A stretch of 64,000 nt of DNA from Andalucia godoyi. Lineage: Eukaryota > Discoba > Jakobea > Jakobida > Andaluciidae. The notes below the pieces were generated by a model. The model worked only from the letters and a program-made list of their open reading frames with translations, was not told the DNA's origin and searched no databases. Position numbers and translations under genes: made by a program. Location: contig VRVR01000001.1 in NCBI GenBank assembly GCA_009859145.1, positions 1-64,000 of the forward strand, given 5' to 3'. Of this stretch, positions 30,324-39,093 are shown in pieces (position 1 is the stretch's first letter; each line of letters opens with the position of its first letter).

Positions 30324-31106
30324 CTAAAGAGAAAACCTGCGCCTCCAAAATGAGTGATTGTCTTCGATGATCTTCTTTGCAAATGCCGCGCTCTGGATCT
30401 TAGCATCGAGGCCAAACACATTCTCCGGCTTGCCATCAGCAGTCTTGTACATTTTGAACCAATCGACAACAGTGTCCGCCAAACCAGGAAAAGCCGATTC
30501 AAGGTCTTTGGCATCCCGAATGGACTTTGCGAGGGGATGCTCCTTGCGAAGCGAAATGACTTTCCAGTCTGTCTCGCCTTCGTCAATCAACGCAAGAATG
30601 CCAACAGGTCTAACGTCGATGACGGCCCCGCGCGCCAACGGTTGATCTGCGATCTCGAGGCAGTCCAGCGGATCTGAGTCACCTTTGAACCCGGTATGGG
30701 GATCCACGTTGTTTGGATCTTCCCATGTCTGCGGGAGCGCCCCATAGTTGAAGGGCATGCGTCCGTCCTTGTACTTGAATACTCGTAACTTCCCATTCTT
30801 CACATCTTGCTTGATTGGATTATAATCTTCTGCCGTCGAGATTTCCATCTTCTCCGTGGTCCCACGCGGTATTTCGCACACAAATCGGACTACATCGGAC
30901 ACATGTGCAGGAGAATGTCCCTTTAAGCTTGCCTCGGGTTTCGGAAAGAGTGGAATGTCGTGCCACGGCGAAACCGTCAGGTTGTTGTGCTCGAAATACA
31001 TTCGGTATTCCTTCGTGCCAATCGTCCCCACAGTCGATACGTGGAGCAATGGCAGCGATAGACTCGACGAAAACCGTCGAATCGCCACAACCAGCCCTCT
31101 ACACAT
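30324..31106 (-). CDS. Inorganic pyrophosphatase, probably mitochondrial
   Basis: This family-I soluble pyrophosphatase has 260 residues and hydrolyses PPi to two phosphates. GTKEYRMYFEHN, the PFNYGALPQTWEDPNNVDP block and the signature GDSDPLDCLEI with its metal-binding aspartates are all present. KMYKTADGKPENVFGLD near the C-terminus completes the fold. The N-terminus (MCRGLVVAIRRFSSSLSLPL) is basic, Ser-rich and lacks acids, as expected for a mitochondrial presequence. The frame could begin two codons earlier at a TTG; the ATG at 31106 is used. The 3' end faces the convergent hypothetical gene. Confidence 0.92.
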   Translation of the reverse strand: MCRGLVVAIRRFSSSLSLPLLHVSTVGTIGTKEYRMYFEHNNLTVSPWHDIPLFPKPEASLKGHSPAHVSDVVRFVCEIPRGTTEKMEISTAEDYNPIKQDVKNGKLRVFKYKDGRMPFNYGALPQTWEDPNNVDPHTGFKGDSDPLDCLEIADQPLARGAVIDVRPVGILALIDEGETDWKVISLRKEHPLAKSIRDAKDLESAFPGLADTVVDWFKMYKTADGKPENVFGLDAKIQSAAFAKKIIEDNHSFWRRRFSL

Positions 31107-31166
31107 TCCCAAGCTCCAGCGCTCCTACTGTTTGTGATTGCGCTCAGTTTTTTTCTTCTTTTTCTT

Positions 31167-31170
<4 letters not shown>

Positions 31171-31228
<58 letters not shown>

Positions 31229-31229
31229 T
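31171..31229. repeat. (CT)n(GT)n compound repeat
   Basis: CT then GT units upstream of the pyrophosphatase start. A T homopolymer follows at about 31277-31296. Confidence 0.85.
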
Positions 31230-31320
31230 GATATCTCCTGCTTCCTTCTTCTTGCATTCGACTCGGTCGAAGACTGGTTTTTTTTTTTTTTTTTTCGGCC
31301 AGTTGCTTGCATAATTGTCA

Positions 31321-31510
31321 TTTTTTACGGCTGCTGTGCAAAAATTGTGCGAAATCGCGGGGGCGGCAGGTGTCGATTGTGACTTGTGCCGGAGGAGTGC
31401 ACGTCCAAAACCTGCGGGCGCTGCGGTGAGATCCATGCACGTCTAGGCGGAAGCAGCAAAGTGTTTGCATGTTGTTGGGTTGCAACATTGATTCTGGGTG
31501 ATCAGCGATG
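31321..31510 (+). pseudogene. TnpB/Fanzor-family relic, zinc-ribbon part
   Basis: One frame (about 31321-31383) reads LCKNCAKSRGRQVSIVT, like the beta strand just before the zinc ribbon. A one-step frame change leads to 31386-31475, reading VPEECTSKTCGRCG then EIHARLGGSSKVFACC. This is a near-textbook TnpB/Fanzor zinc ribbon: E-x-x-T/C-S-K-T-C-x-x-C-G, the H-x-x-L-G-G turn, and K-x-F-x-C. The frame ends at a TGA about 31510, before the final D-R-D motif, which is not recognisable. No intact element surrounds it, only 581 bp of spacer with repeats. It is on the plus strand, while both neighbours are on the minus strand. Confidence 0.75.
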
Positions 31511-31523
31511 ATTATCCGTGGCT

Positions 31524-31540
31524 AGTGTACAATGTAGGCG
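31524..31540 (+). repeat. 17-bp motif shared with 35995-36011, copy 1
   Basis: AGTGTACAATGTAGGCG here and AGTGTATAATGTAGGCG at 35995 differ at one base. Each lies within 50 bp 3' of a TnpB/Fanzor-like relic on the same strand, so it may be the remains of the element's right end. Confidence 0.5.
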
Positions 31541-31687
31541 GTGTTTCATGGTAACATTGTGTTTTTGTTGTTTCTATTTTTAATTATTAGTATTTTTATT
31601 TAAGAAACTGGCATCTAGATTGTTCATCACCAACTCGAATGGGATGGAGCCTCCGCTCTCCCGGAGTCCGTGCAACCATCTCCATCC

Positions 31688-32551
31688 TTACGAGCTCTTC
31701 TTTGTGTTGGTAGCAAGATCGTAGACGTCCTGTTCTTGGATGGGCATTTGCTTTCTCTTGATCATGGCCGCGTGTCCGCCGTCCGCGCAGAAGCGTCTGT
31801 ACTTTGTACTCGTTCCAAACATCCAGTCCCAAATCACAAACGTCGATGCATAGTTTCCATCGTAGGAGAAATGGTGATAGTCATGGTGCGCAGGTCCGCA
31901 GTACAACGGACAGATCTTTGAAAAGTTGAGCGGGAAATCGTATCCGCAGTGCACCTCGATCGCTTCCCACTGCCGGAAGAACGCCCAGACCCAAACGGAC
32001 AGAATATGTCCGCCTCCAATAATGACAGGCCCAAGGAACGTTCCGACACCCAGGAAGAGAAACTCAACGGGATGTGCATAAGAAGACGCCATTCCAATTG
32101 GAGTGTTGAATTGATGGTGCATGGAGTGGATGTGCTTGTATGCCCATGGGAGATGCAGCGCACGATGGCCGCAGTAAAACCAGAAATCCTCCAGCAAAAA
32201 GTAAATAACCACGCGGATCGCAATGTCGAATAGATCAGGCAAAGGCAAGTCGAAGGATACTCCGCGCCAGACAAGGATCGGATAAGACAGATAAATAAGC
32301 GGAAGCGCAAGAACAATGTGATTGAATGCAAGAACCTTCAAGCATTTCTTCACGTCTGCAGCATTGTACGACTTGAGTTGCTGGATCTTATATCGCTTGA
32401 ATAGTCCAAAAAAGTCAAACAGCCACCACGGAACAGACGCAATGACATACACTCCCAGAATGTACACAAACGTCAGAGTCGTCGAGATATGAAAATCAGA
32501 CACATGCTCTTGCAGTTTGAGCCACAGCGATTCTGCTACACTTGTCGACAT
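31688..32551 (-). CDS. C4-methylsterol oxidase-like fatty acid hydroxylase
   Basis: This 287-residue membrane di-iron oxygenase of the fatty acid hydroxylase superfamily is most like methylsterol monooxygenase (ERG25/MSMO1), which removes C4 methyls during sterol synthesis in the ER. Its histidine motifs are GHRALH, then HSMHHQFNTPIG, then HHDYHHFSYDGNYAS, with conserved YAHPVEFL between. Membrane helices lie at about 22-48, 70-95 and 115-140, with another hydrophobic stretch around 165-195. ATG at 32551 (residues MSTSVAESLWLKL). The C-terminus has no KKXX signal. It is divergent from the threonyl-tRNA synthetase gene over 386 bp of purine-rich DNA. Confidence 0.82.
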   Translation of the reverse strand: MSTSVAESLWLKLQEHVSDFHISTTLTFVYILGVYVIASVPWWLFDFFGLFKRYKIQQLKSYNAADVKKCLKVLAFNHIVLALPLIYLSYPILVWRGVSFDLPLPDLFDIAIRVVIYFLLEDFWFYCGHRALHLPWAYKHIHSMHHQFNTPIGMASSYAHPVEFLFLGVGTFLGPVIIGGGHILSVWVWAFFRQWEAIEVHCGYDFPLNFSKICPLYCGPAHHDYHHFSYDGNYASTFVIWDWMFGTSTKYRRFCADGGHAAMIKRKQMPIQEQDVYDLATNTKKSS

Positions 32552-32937
32552 TTTCCCCAGGACTGCTAAAGAAGACGAAGAAGAAGAAGAAGAAGCCCTC
32601 TACCACAAAAGCAATGCAACGCTCAGAAAGAGAAAAAGAGACAAGAAAGGAAGAGAGAAGAAAGAGAGAAAGGACCGGAAAACAGGGAAAAGAAACGGGA
32701 AAAAAGGAAACCAAACGGATTACGCAACTTGAGCGATATTTCCGGCGGGCCGAATTCCGAATTCCGAGCCAAGCTCGACATACACACACACACACAGAAC
32801 ATCGACACTTGGCGACCACCGGATTTCCTTCATAGTTGAGCGATGGTGGAAAAAAGGTGCAATTTGCAAAGACGGTTTTCGTGGGGTTTGGGAAGAGGTC
32901 CATGAGTGTTTTGGAAGAAGCCGAGGGAAGAACGTAG

Positions 32938-35307
32938 ATGATCCGGAGGTGGTTTTCGCAGCAAGCGTGCCAACTGGAGCATTCTCTGAGCCCAGATTGG
33001 TACAAATGGAACTCATACTATGTGCGTCGATTGGAATCCTTTTTGGAATTTCAAAAGGAGCATGCGGAACGGACCGCCGAGGTGAAATCCGCGGCGGTCG
33101 GTGCAACGGTCCCGATCCGTATCTCGTATGAGGGTTGCAAAGACTCTGTTGTTGTGGACGCTCCATTGTTCGAGTCTTCGCCTATGACGCTGTTCAAACA
33201 GGTGCAAAGTCAGCTGTTCCCGGATACGAAGCCCGCCGAAGAGCATTGTTTGCTGGCGCAGATCAATCGGTCATCCTGGATCGACGCTTATCGTCCATTG
33301 GAGCCAAAGCTTATGGAATCTGCAAGGGGAGGAGCAGGAAATGCAAATGGCATCACAAGCATTACAATGTATCCGCTGTCGGCGTCGAACCCAATGACAC
33401 GGGATCATTTCTGGCACTCAGCAGCGCATTTGCTTGGGCAGACCATAGAGCGGTTCTATGCGTCTCCTTCGAGTAAACTGACCGTCTACCTGGACGATGG
33501 ACCACCAGTCGAACATGGATTCTTCTATGACTATTCGCTGGTGGATGCACGCGGATCGGTCGTTGCCGAGGCTCTTTCCCCCAAGGACGACCTGCCGCAG
33601 ATGCAAAAAATCCTCGGCCATTTGTGCACTCCGCCGAAAGGATCTGCTGGTGACCGGTTTGAGAGAATCGAAGTGACGAAGCGCCAAGCCGAAGTCTGCT
33701 TCCGCGGAAATCCGCACAAGGAAAGGATTTTGCAGCGACTCGGCGACGATGCCTCCATCACGCTGTACCGCTGCGGTGCTTTCGTGGACTTGTGCAGAGG
33801 ACCACATGTCCCCATGACATCTCAGATCAAGATTGGGAAGGTTGTCAGTGCATCGGCAGTAATGAATGCATCGCAGCGCGTGTATGGAATTGCCTTTCGA
33901 AGCAAGACAGAATCAGATGTGTACGAAGCTGTTCGACAAGAAGCGGAAAAGCGAGATCATCGCATTATCGGGAAGCAGCAAAGGTTGTTCATGTTTCATC
34001 CCACAAGCCCGGGATCGGCGTTCTTCCTGCCACATGGGATGCGGATATTCATTGCGTTGCAGGAGATGTTGCGCGCGGAATACAGACGGAGAGGCTATTC
34101 AGAGGTGCTCACTCCAATTCTGTTTTCCTCGGCGCTGTGGAAGCAGTCTGGCCATTGGGATTTCTACAAGGAAGACATGTTCTTTTTGAAGGGCGGTGAC
34201 GCGGAAGAGCATGATGCGACCCCGACATCGCTGGATCATGCGCGCAAGTCGCAGCACAAACACCCGCCTCCTCCGCAGTTGCCAGAGGGCCGCGACGCTT
34301 GCTGCGCAGATGTTTCCAACGGAACCGTTGCAGATGCCGAGGTGACAGGTCTCAAGCCAATGAACTGTCCGTCACATTGCTTGATCTTTGCCTCGCACAG
34401 CCGCTCTTACCGCGATTTGCCGATGCGATTGGCGGACTTTTCTCCTCTTCACAGAAACGAACCTTCTGGCTCGCTTTCCGGCCTGACGCGTGTTCGGAGA
34501 TTCCACCAGGACGACGCCCACATCTTTTGCAGACCCGATCAGATCTCATCGGAAATTCAGTCTTGTCTGGAATTTGTCCTCTCGGTTTATTTGCGACTGG
34601 GTTTCAATGTTGATCGAGACATTACGTTTCGGTTGTCTACACGGCCGGAGAAGTTTGTAGGAGACTCGGCACTATGGGACACTGCGGAATCGACGCTACA
34701 AGGCGTGCTTGAAGGCCTTGGCAAGCACTGGGTTGTTGCGGAAAAGGATGGTGCATTCTACGGTCCAAAGATTGATATCTTGCTTCGAGATGCTCTAGGA
34801 AGGATGCATCAGTGTGGAACAGTGCAGCTTGATTTCCAACTCCCTCGTCGCTTCAATCTGTCCTACACTGATGAGCATGACCAACCCGTGATTCCCGTGA
34901 TGGTCCACCGGGCGATTCTAGGATCGTTCGAGCGTCTTCTCGGGGTTCTTACAGAGCATCTGGGTGGGAAATGGCCGTTGTGGATGTCCCCTCGCCAAGT
35001 CGTTGTGCTTCCCATCAGCCAACAGTACGAAAGTTATGCTCGCGACGTAGCAAAGACGTTGATGAACGATTCTGGAGACAAAATTCGATGGGTCGAAGTC
35101 GATGCGAGAGACGAGACTCTGAATAAGCGCGTTCGAGATGCTCAGACAAGCCAGACAAATTATATCCTCGTTGTGGGGGCTCAGGAGCTTGAGCATAAAT
35201 CTGTGCATGTGCGACACCGCGCCCGCGGAGTTTTGGGGTCTCTCCCCCTGCCTACTGCACTCAGCGTCATTACTTCGGAAATTGACTCGTTCGATACCAA
35301 TGTTTAG
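32938..35307 (+). CDS. TARS: Threonyl-tRNA synthetase
   Basis: This 789-residue class II synthetase charges tRNA-Thr. TGS domain at about 58-145. The editing domain contains HSAAH (160-164) and CRGPH (286-290), the zinc-like HxxxH/CxxxH pocket that hydrolyses Ser-tRNA. The catalytic core has KPMNCPSH with zinc ligand Cys477, motif 2 around FSPLHRNEPSGSLSGLTRVRRFHQDD, and motif 3 GSFERLLGVL. The anticodon-binding domain is at about 685-785 (VVVLPISQQYESYARDV). An insert of about 50 residues (419-469), rich in His, Pro and Ala, separates MFFLK from KPMNCPSH and is unusual in the family. The N-terminus is only weakly like a presequence, so the compartment is not clear. ATG at 32938. Confidence 0.93.
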   Translation: MIRRWFSQQACQLEHSLSPDWYKWNSYYVRRLESFLEFQKEHAERTAEVKSAAVGATVPIRISYEGCKDSVVVDAPLFESSPMTLFKQVQSQLFPDTKPAEEHCLLAQINRSSWIDAYRPLEPKLMESARGGAGNANGITSITMYPLSASNPMTRDHFWHSAAHLLGQTIERFYASPSSKLTVYLDDGPPVEHGFFYDYSLVDARGSVVAEALSPKDDLPQMQKILGHLCTPPKGSAGDRFERIEVTKRQAEVCFRGNPHKERILQRLGDDASITLYRCGAFVDLCRGPHVPMTSQIKIGKVVSASAVMNASQRVYGIAFRSKTESDVYEAVRQEAEKRDHRIIGKQQRLFMFHPTSPGSAFFLPHGMRIFIALQEMLRAEYRRRGYSEVLTPILFSSALWKQSGHWDFYKEDMFFLKGGDAEEHDATPTSLDHARKSQHKHPPPPQLPEGRDACCADVSNGTVADAEVTGLKPMNCPSHCLIFASHSRSYRDLPMRLADFSPLHRNEPSGSLSGLTRVRRFHQDDAHIFCRPDQISSEIQSCLEFVLSVYLRLGFNVDRDITFRLSTRPEKFVGDSALWDTAESTLQGVLEGLGKHWVVAEKDGAFYGPKIDILLRDALGRMHQCGTVQLDFQLPRRFNLSYTDEHDQPVIPVMVHRAILGSFERLLGVLTEHLGGKWPLWMSPRQVVVLPISQQYESYARDVAKTLMNDSGDKIRWVEVDARDETLNKRVRDAQTSQTNYILVVGAQELEHKSVHVRHRARGVLGSLPLPTALSVITSEIDSFDTNV

Positions 35308-35708
35308 ACTCTAGAGATTTACCGCAGCGGCCACTTCTCCACTACAACGAAACAATGGAAATATCTATACACAACGGCGTGTTTCAAAAATTGTAAATCG
35401 GAATTATTTATTCATTCCGCCCGTAATCCCTATGCCCACCCCGAGGCCGTTGAATAATAACACGTCATTGCCATGCATATGGAAGTATACATAAACAGCC
35501 ACGGTCAATGCTGGCCGACGCTAGCACGTTTGTTTCACAGGGGAATTCGTGCGTACGCACGCTCGGCCAGAATTCAGCCGGTGACACAGGCTCTGCATTT
35601 TCGACACTATTTAACGCAGCATCCGTAGCCATCTATTCTATCATTCGTTGGTTTCACTTTTTTTTTGGTTTCACTTTTTTATTCAAATATGGGCGAGAGT
35701 GCGCTGGG

Positions 35709-35962
35709 ATGACGCATTCGCCTACGCCGCTCGATACAGGGCCTCCTAGGTCTCGCAGTCCTCCTAAGAGACCACGTGTCACTACGCCTGCTGCTAGGGC
35801 CGTCAGAATCAAAATGCACTCTTCTCAGGAACAACGTGTCACGCTGAGAAAGTGGCTCACCGATTGATCGAGATTGGGAACGGAGCGCGGAACATCTATC
35901 TGAAGTGTGCCGTGAGGCGTGTTGGAGCCTATCCCCTTCCCGGCAACGAGATGCAAGATTGA
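35709..35962 (+). pseudogene. TnpB/Fanzor-family relic, N-terminal part
   Basis: An ATG at 35709 opens a frame with a Pro/Arg-rich, nuclear-signal-like start (RSRSPPKRPRV). It reads AVRIKMHSSQEQRVTLRKWL, which matches the TnpB/Fanzor N-terminus (R-I-x-x-x-P-T-x-E-Q-x-x-x-L-x-x-W). The frame stops at 35867. From 35874 a different frame continues IGNGARNIYLKCAVRRVGA, corresponding to the G-x-x-R-x-x-Y-N helix that follows in the family. A stop comes at 35962. No RuvC core follows, so the body of the protein is deleted or lost. The basic N-terminal extension is more like eukaryotic Fanzor proteins than bacterial TnpB. The assignment is from motif memory. Confidence 0.55.
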
Positions 35963-35994
35963 ATATGCATGTCTATTCGTAGATATGCATGCTC

Positions 35995-36011
35995 AGTGTA
36001 TAATGTAGGCG
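35995..36011 (+). repeat. 17-bp motif shared with 31524-31540, copy 2
   Basis: See the copy at 31524. It lies 33 bp downstream of the N-terminal relic. Confidence 0.5.
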
Positions 36012-36369
36012 CAGCACCGGCAGTACAATGCTGTGCATGCTGAAGAGTAGACGATTTGTTGTAAAAGACGGACTGACATGCTGACTGACATGCAGTGACA
36101 ATTTACTCTTTTCCGTAGAAGAGGACTTCGATTTTGTCCACTGCTTTGGGCTTTTTGGATCATCGAGCTGCTTTTCGACTTCATTTCTTTGCTGGGTTTC
36201 GTTCGTGTTTCTGAGCTCTTGTCGTGTCGTTTTTCTTAATTTCCACATAAATTTCCTTTTTATTTTATTTTTCTAGTTGAGTGAGCGTACGTGTCTGTAC
36301 AAGTGTGCGAGTGCGAGTGCGAGTGTGAGTGTGAGTGTGTGAGTGAGTGTGAGTGTGTTATATCCACAG

Positions 36370-36798
36370 ATGATTCGCTTTATTTTGCTTCAGAACCGCG
36401 CCGGAAAGACTCGCTTGTCAAAGTGGTATGTCCACTACGACGAAGAAGAAAAGGAGAAGCTGCGAACAGAAGTTCACCGCATCATCACTTCTCGAGACAC
36501 CAAGTTCACCAACTTTGTCGAGTTCCGGAACTACAAGGTCATCTATCGCCGCTATGCCGGTCTCTATTTCACGGTGTGCTGCGACACCACAGACAATGAA
36601 CTTGCATATTTCGAAGCCATTCACCTTTTTGTCGAGGTTCTCGATCGTTTCTTTGAAAATGTGTGCGAGCTCGACCTCGTCTTCAACTTCCACAAGGTGT
36701 ACATGATTATCGACGAGATTTTCCTCGGTGGAGAACTCTGCGAAACTTCGAAACCTGTTATTCTCAGTCGACTCACCGATATCCAAAAACTCGACTAA
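36370..36798 (+). CDS. AP2S1: AP-2 complex sigma subunit
   Basis: This 142-residue small chain of the clathrin adaptor AP-2 is exactly the length of the animal protein. The core begins [20 protein letters not shown] and contains [40 protein letters not shown] and [19 protein letters not shown], close to AP2S1 throughout; AP-1 sigma is less similar. It binds dileucine cargo motifs together with the alpha subunit at the plasma membrane. A GTG-opened extension (36343) is discarded: the ATG at 36370 begins at the conserved MIRF. The preceding GTGAG repeat is probably leader sequence. Confidence 0.95.
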   Translation: MIRFILLQNRAGKTRLSKWYVHYDEEEKEKLRTEVHRIITSRDTKFTNFVEFRNYKVIYRRYAGLYFTVCCDTTDNELAYFEAIHLFVEVLDRFFENVCELDLVFNFHKVYMIIDEIFLGGELCETSKPVILSRLTDIQKLD

Positions 36799-37063
36799 AA
36801 TAAGAACAGTACGTGGATTGGTATGGGGGACAGGAAGATGATGATGGTCGTGGGATGCAGTGATTTTGTGGTTGAGCACCGTTTTGCAGAGAGTCGTGTA
36901 AAATCAAAAGAAGAACAACCCCCGCAATAACGACAGCAAAAAATGAAATTCATATGGTCTTTAATGTGACCACTATCCATGGCTCGCTGCTCACTAAACA
37001 GCGATAATCAAGGTTTACCATCACCCCTTGCAACGGATGACGTGATACAATTCGACGGAATGA

Positions 37064-38614
37064 TCAGCACTCGCGCCATACCTTGATGGTTTTGTCGGCC
37101 TCGGCAGTGAACAAGCGCGATCCAGACATGTCAAAACACGTCGCGAGAATAGCGCGCTCGGATTCCAACGAGCCGGGCTGCGGGATAGTCTGCAGCGATT
37201 GAAACAGAGCACCGGATCGCCAGTCCACCATGTGCAATCCTCCCGAGTCCGTGCCTATCGCAAGGACGTTGTCGGGCGATAGGGACATTGTGTGTATCAG
37301 CTTTGTCGATCCAGACGGAAGCCGGGATCCAACTGATGCTGACGTTGGCGCTGACGAAGAGGAAGAATTGCCATCGAACACCGATTGATCGACCACGGCC
37401 AGCGGCTGCTGATCTTCAAACGATCGAGTATTCCACGATCCCATGTCATGCATGTACACGGCCTGCTCACCCGTGTACTTCTTCACTGCATCTGCCGACG
37501 CGGCTGCAAACGTGTATTCGGAATGGTGCATGACAATTGATCTTATGCCGCGCTTGTGATGGGTGAGCACGAACCTGCACTTCCCAGCCACGATGTCCCA
37601 CAACCGGATCGTCTTGTCAAACGATCCAGAAACGAGCTGTGGCTCGGCAGACTGCGACGCCACCGTTGCGATCCCGTCTGCGTGCCCCAGAAGCGTATGA
37701 ACACACGTCCTGGACCGCACATCCCACACTCGGACGGTCTTGTCTCTCGAACCTGTAAATACGAGATCAAGCGACGGATGCACCGCCACCGCATACACAC
37801 CCTGCGCGTGTCCAAAGAAGTCCCGGACGATTCGATTCGTCGTTAGATCCCAGTTGAGCACTCTGCGGTCTTCTCCAACTGAAAACAGGTATGGTCGATG
37901 AACCATCATTGCGAGTCCGCGAACCGTGGCTGTGTGGCCGTTCGTCAGCGAATGCCGCAGCACTCCCGTTGCAACATCCCATACTTTGATCGTTGCATCC
38001 GCCGAGCCCGATGCAAACCATTCGTTTGAGACGGGATCAACACATAACGCCCGAACCCAGCCCTGATGGCCTCCAAGCACCCTATGAAGCTTCCACTGCG
38101 GATGCGCGACCGCACTCTCGGGCTCCAGATGAGACTTTCGCTGTGCCACAACCAGCGCATGCGACGACGCCTTGTACTTTTCCAAAAATGACTCGGGCTC
38201 CAAACACGACGGCGCATTCGACCTCGGACCACCGTGAGCATCACCCATGGAAACGAGTTCGCTGGAGTCTGAATGTTGTGGTCTCGGCTTCTTCGGTGGT
38301 GGTGGCGGTTGCGGTTGCGGTTGCGGTTGCGGCGGCGCCATCATCATCGCGTTCAAAGCAGCAGATTTTGACCCGCTTTCGACTTGTTCGACATCGCGAT
38401 TCAAAGACGCAAGTCGGGTGCTAATTCCGTACACATTGCATTAAAAATAAAGAGAAAAAAGAACAGAATTAGTTAAGGTGTAGTCCGGTTCGATAATTGA
38501 AGAAGGTGAATGAGTGCGTACATACAAACTCTTGATCGAATCTGCTGTCAATCGACATCCAAACAGCAATTGTGTCTTTTTGCGAGATTGCTCCAGAATA
38601 ACAGATGCATCCAT
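37064..38614 (-). CDS. PLRG1: PLRG1/Prp46 spliceosomal WD40 protein (two exons)
   Basis: This is the Prp19-associated WD40 protein PLRG1 (plant PRL1, yeast Prp46), part of the spliceosome core. Exon 1 is 38526-38614 (start MDASVILEQSRKKTQLLFG); exon 2 is 37064-38420; joined length is 481 residues. The large exon has no upstream ATG (a TAA precedes it), and exon 1 joins in frame to give IKSFTRLASLN. The N-terminal stretch is short for the family. A Pro/Gln run (PQPQPQPQPPPPP) lies near residue 63. WD repeats follow, with WKLHRVLGGHQGWVRAL, ASGSADATIKVWDVATG, SVGEDRRVLNWDL, SGSFDKTIRLWD and a final LFTAEADKTIKVWRE, all matching PLRG1 order. Confidence 0.93.
38421..38525 (-). other. Spliceosomal intron in PLRG1
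   Basis: The 105-nt intron starts GTATGTACGC and ends GGAATTAG. TTAACTAATTC about 45 nt before the end resembles the yeast-type branch site TACTAAC, followed by a T-rich tract. Removing it joins two frames exactly. Splicing is inferred from sequence only. Confidence 0.75.
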
Positions 38615-39093
38615 GGCACACCGAAATGGTGAATCAATCAATCAATCAATCAATAAATAAATAAATAAGCAACAGCAAGTCGAATGCAGTGATTTGACGA
38701 GTACGGAGCTCAGCGAAAATCAGCGGGGACGGGAAAAAGACGAAGAGAAGGGGGAGGCTTTACGAAAGGAGGACCGAGACCAGCGACCTGAGAAGATGGG
38801 ACAGGGAGTTCCTGCCTGGTGTGGTGCTGCCCAGTCGGTAGAAGTCGCTGGATCGATGAACCACATGCTGCCCAGCAATCAGCAATCGCCAAAGTATGTT
38901 GAAAGTAGGCGAGTCTCTGGCACTCGGCATGTCACAAACGAGAGCCATATTTCCTGGTAATTTAATTTAATTTGAAAATTAATTATAGTAATTTTAATTA
39001 TAATAGTTTTTTAGTTTTTTTTTTTTTGGTGGTGGCAAGTTCGAAAGTCGCAAGGCAAAGAAGCATGGTGATGATGATAAGATGGTACAATAT
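38615..39093. other. Spacer with AATC/AATA repeats
   Basis: The run of AATC then AATA units at about 38631-38668 and AT-rich DNA beyond 38950 fill this spacer. No gene was seen. Confidence 0.5.

Larger units (their letters stand above)
35308..36369. other. Long spacer with mobile-element relic and GT-rich repeat
   Basis: This contains a decayed TnpB/Fanzor-like N-terminus (35709-35962), the 17-bp motif at 35995-36011, and a GTGAG/GTGTGAG repeat at 36300-36360 just before the AP-2 sigma start. Nothing else coding was seen. Confidence 0.5.

Noticed and set aside
36343-36369. Nine-residue extension of AP-2 sigma
   Set aside because: It opens at GTG within a GTGAG repeat; the family begins at MIRF.
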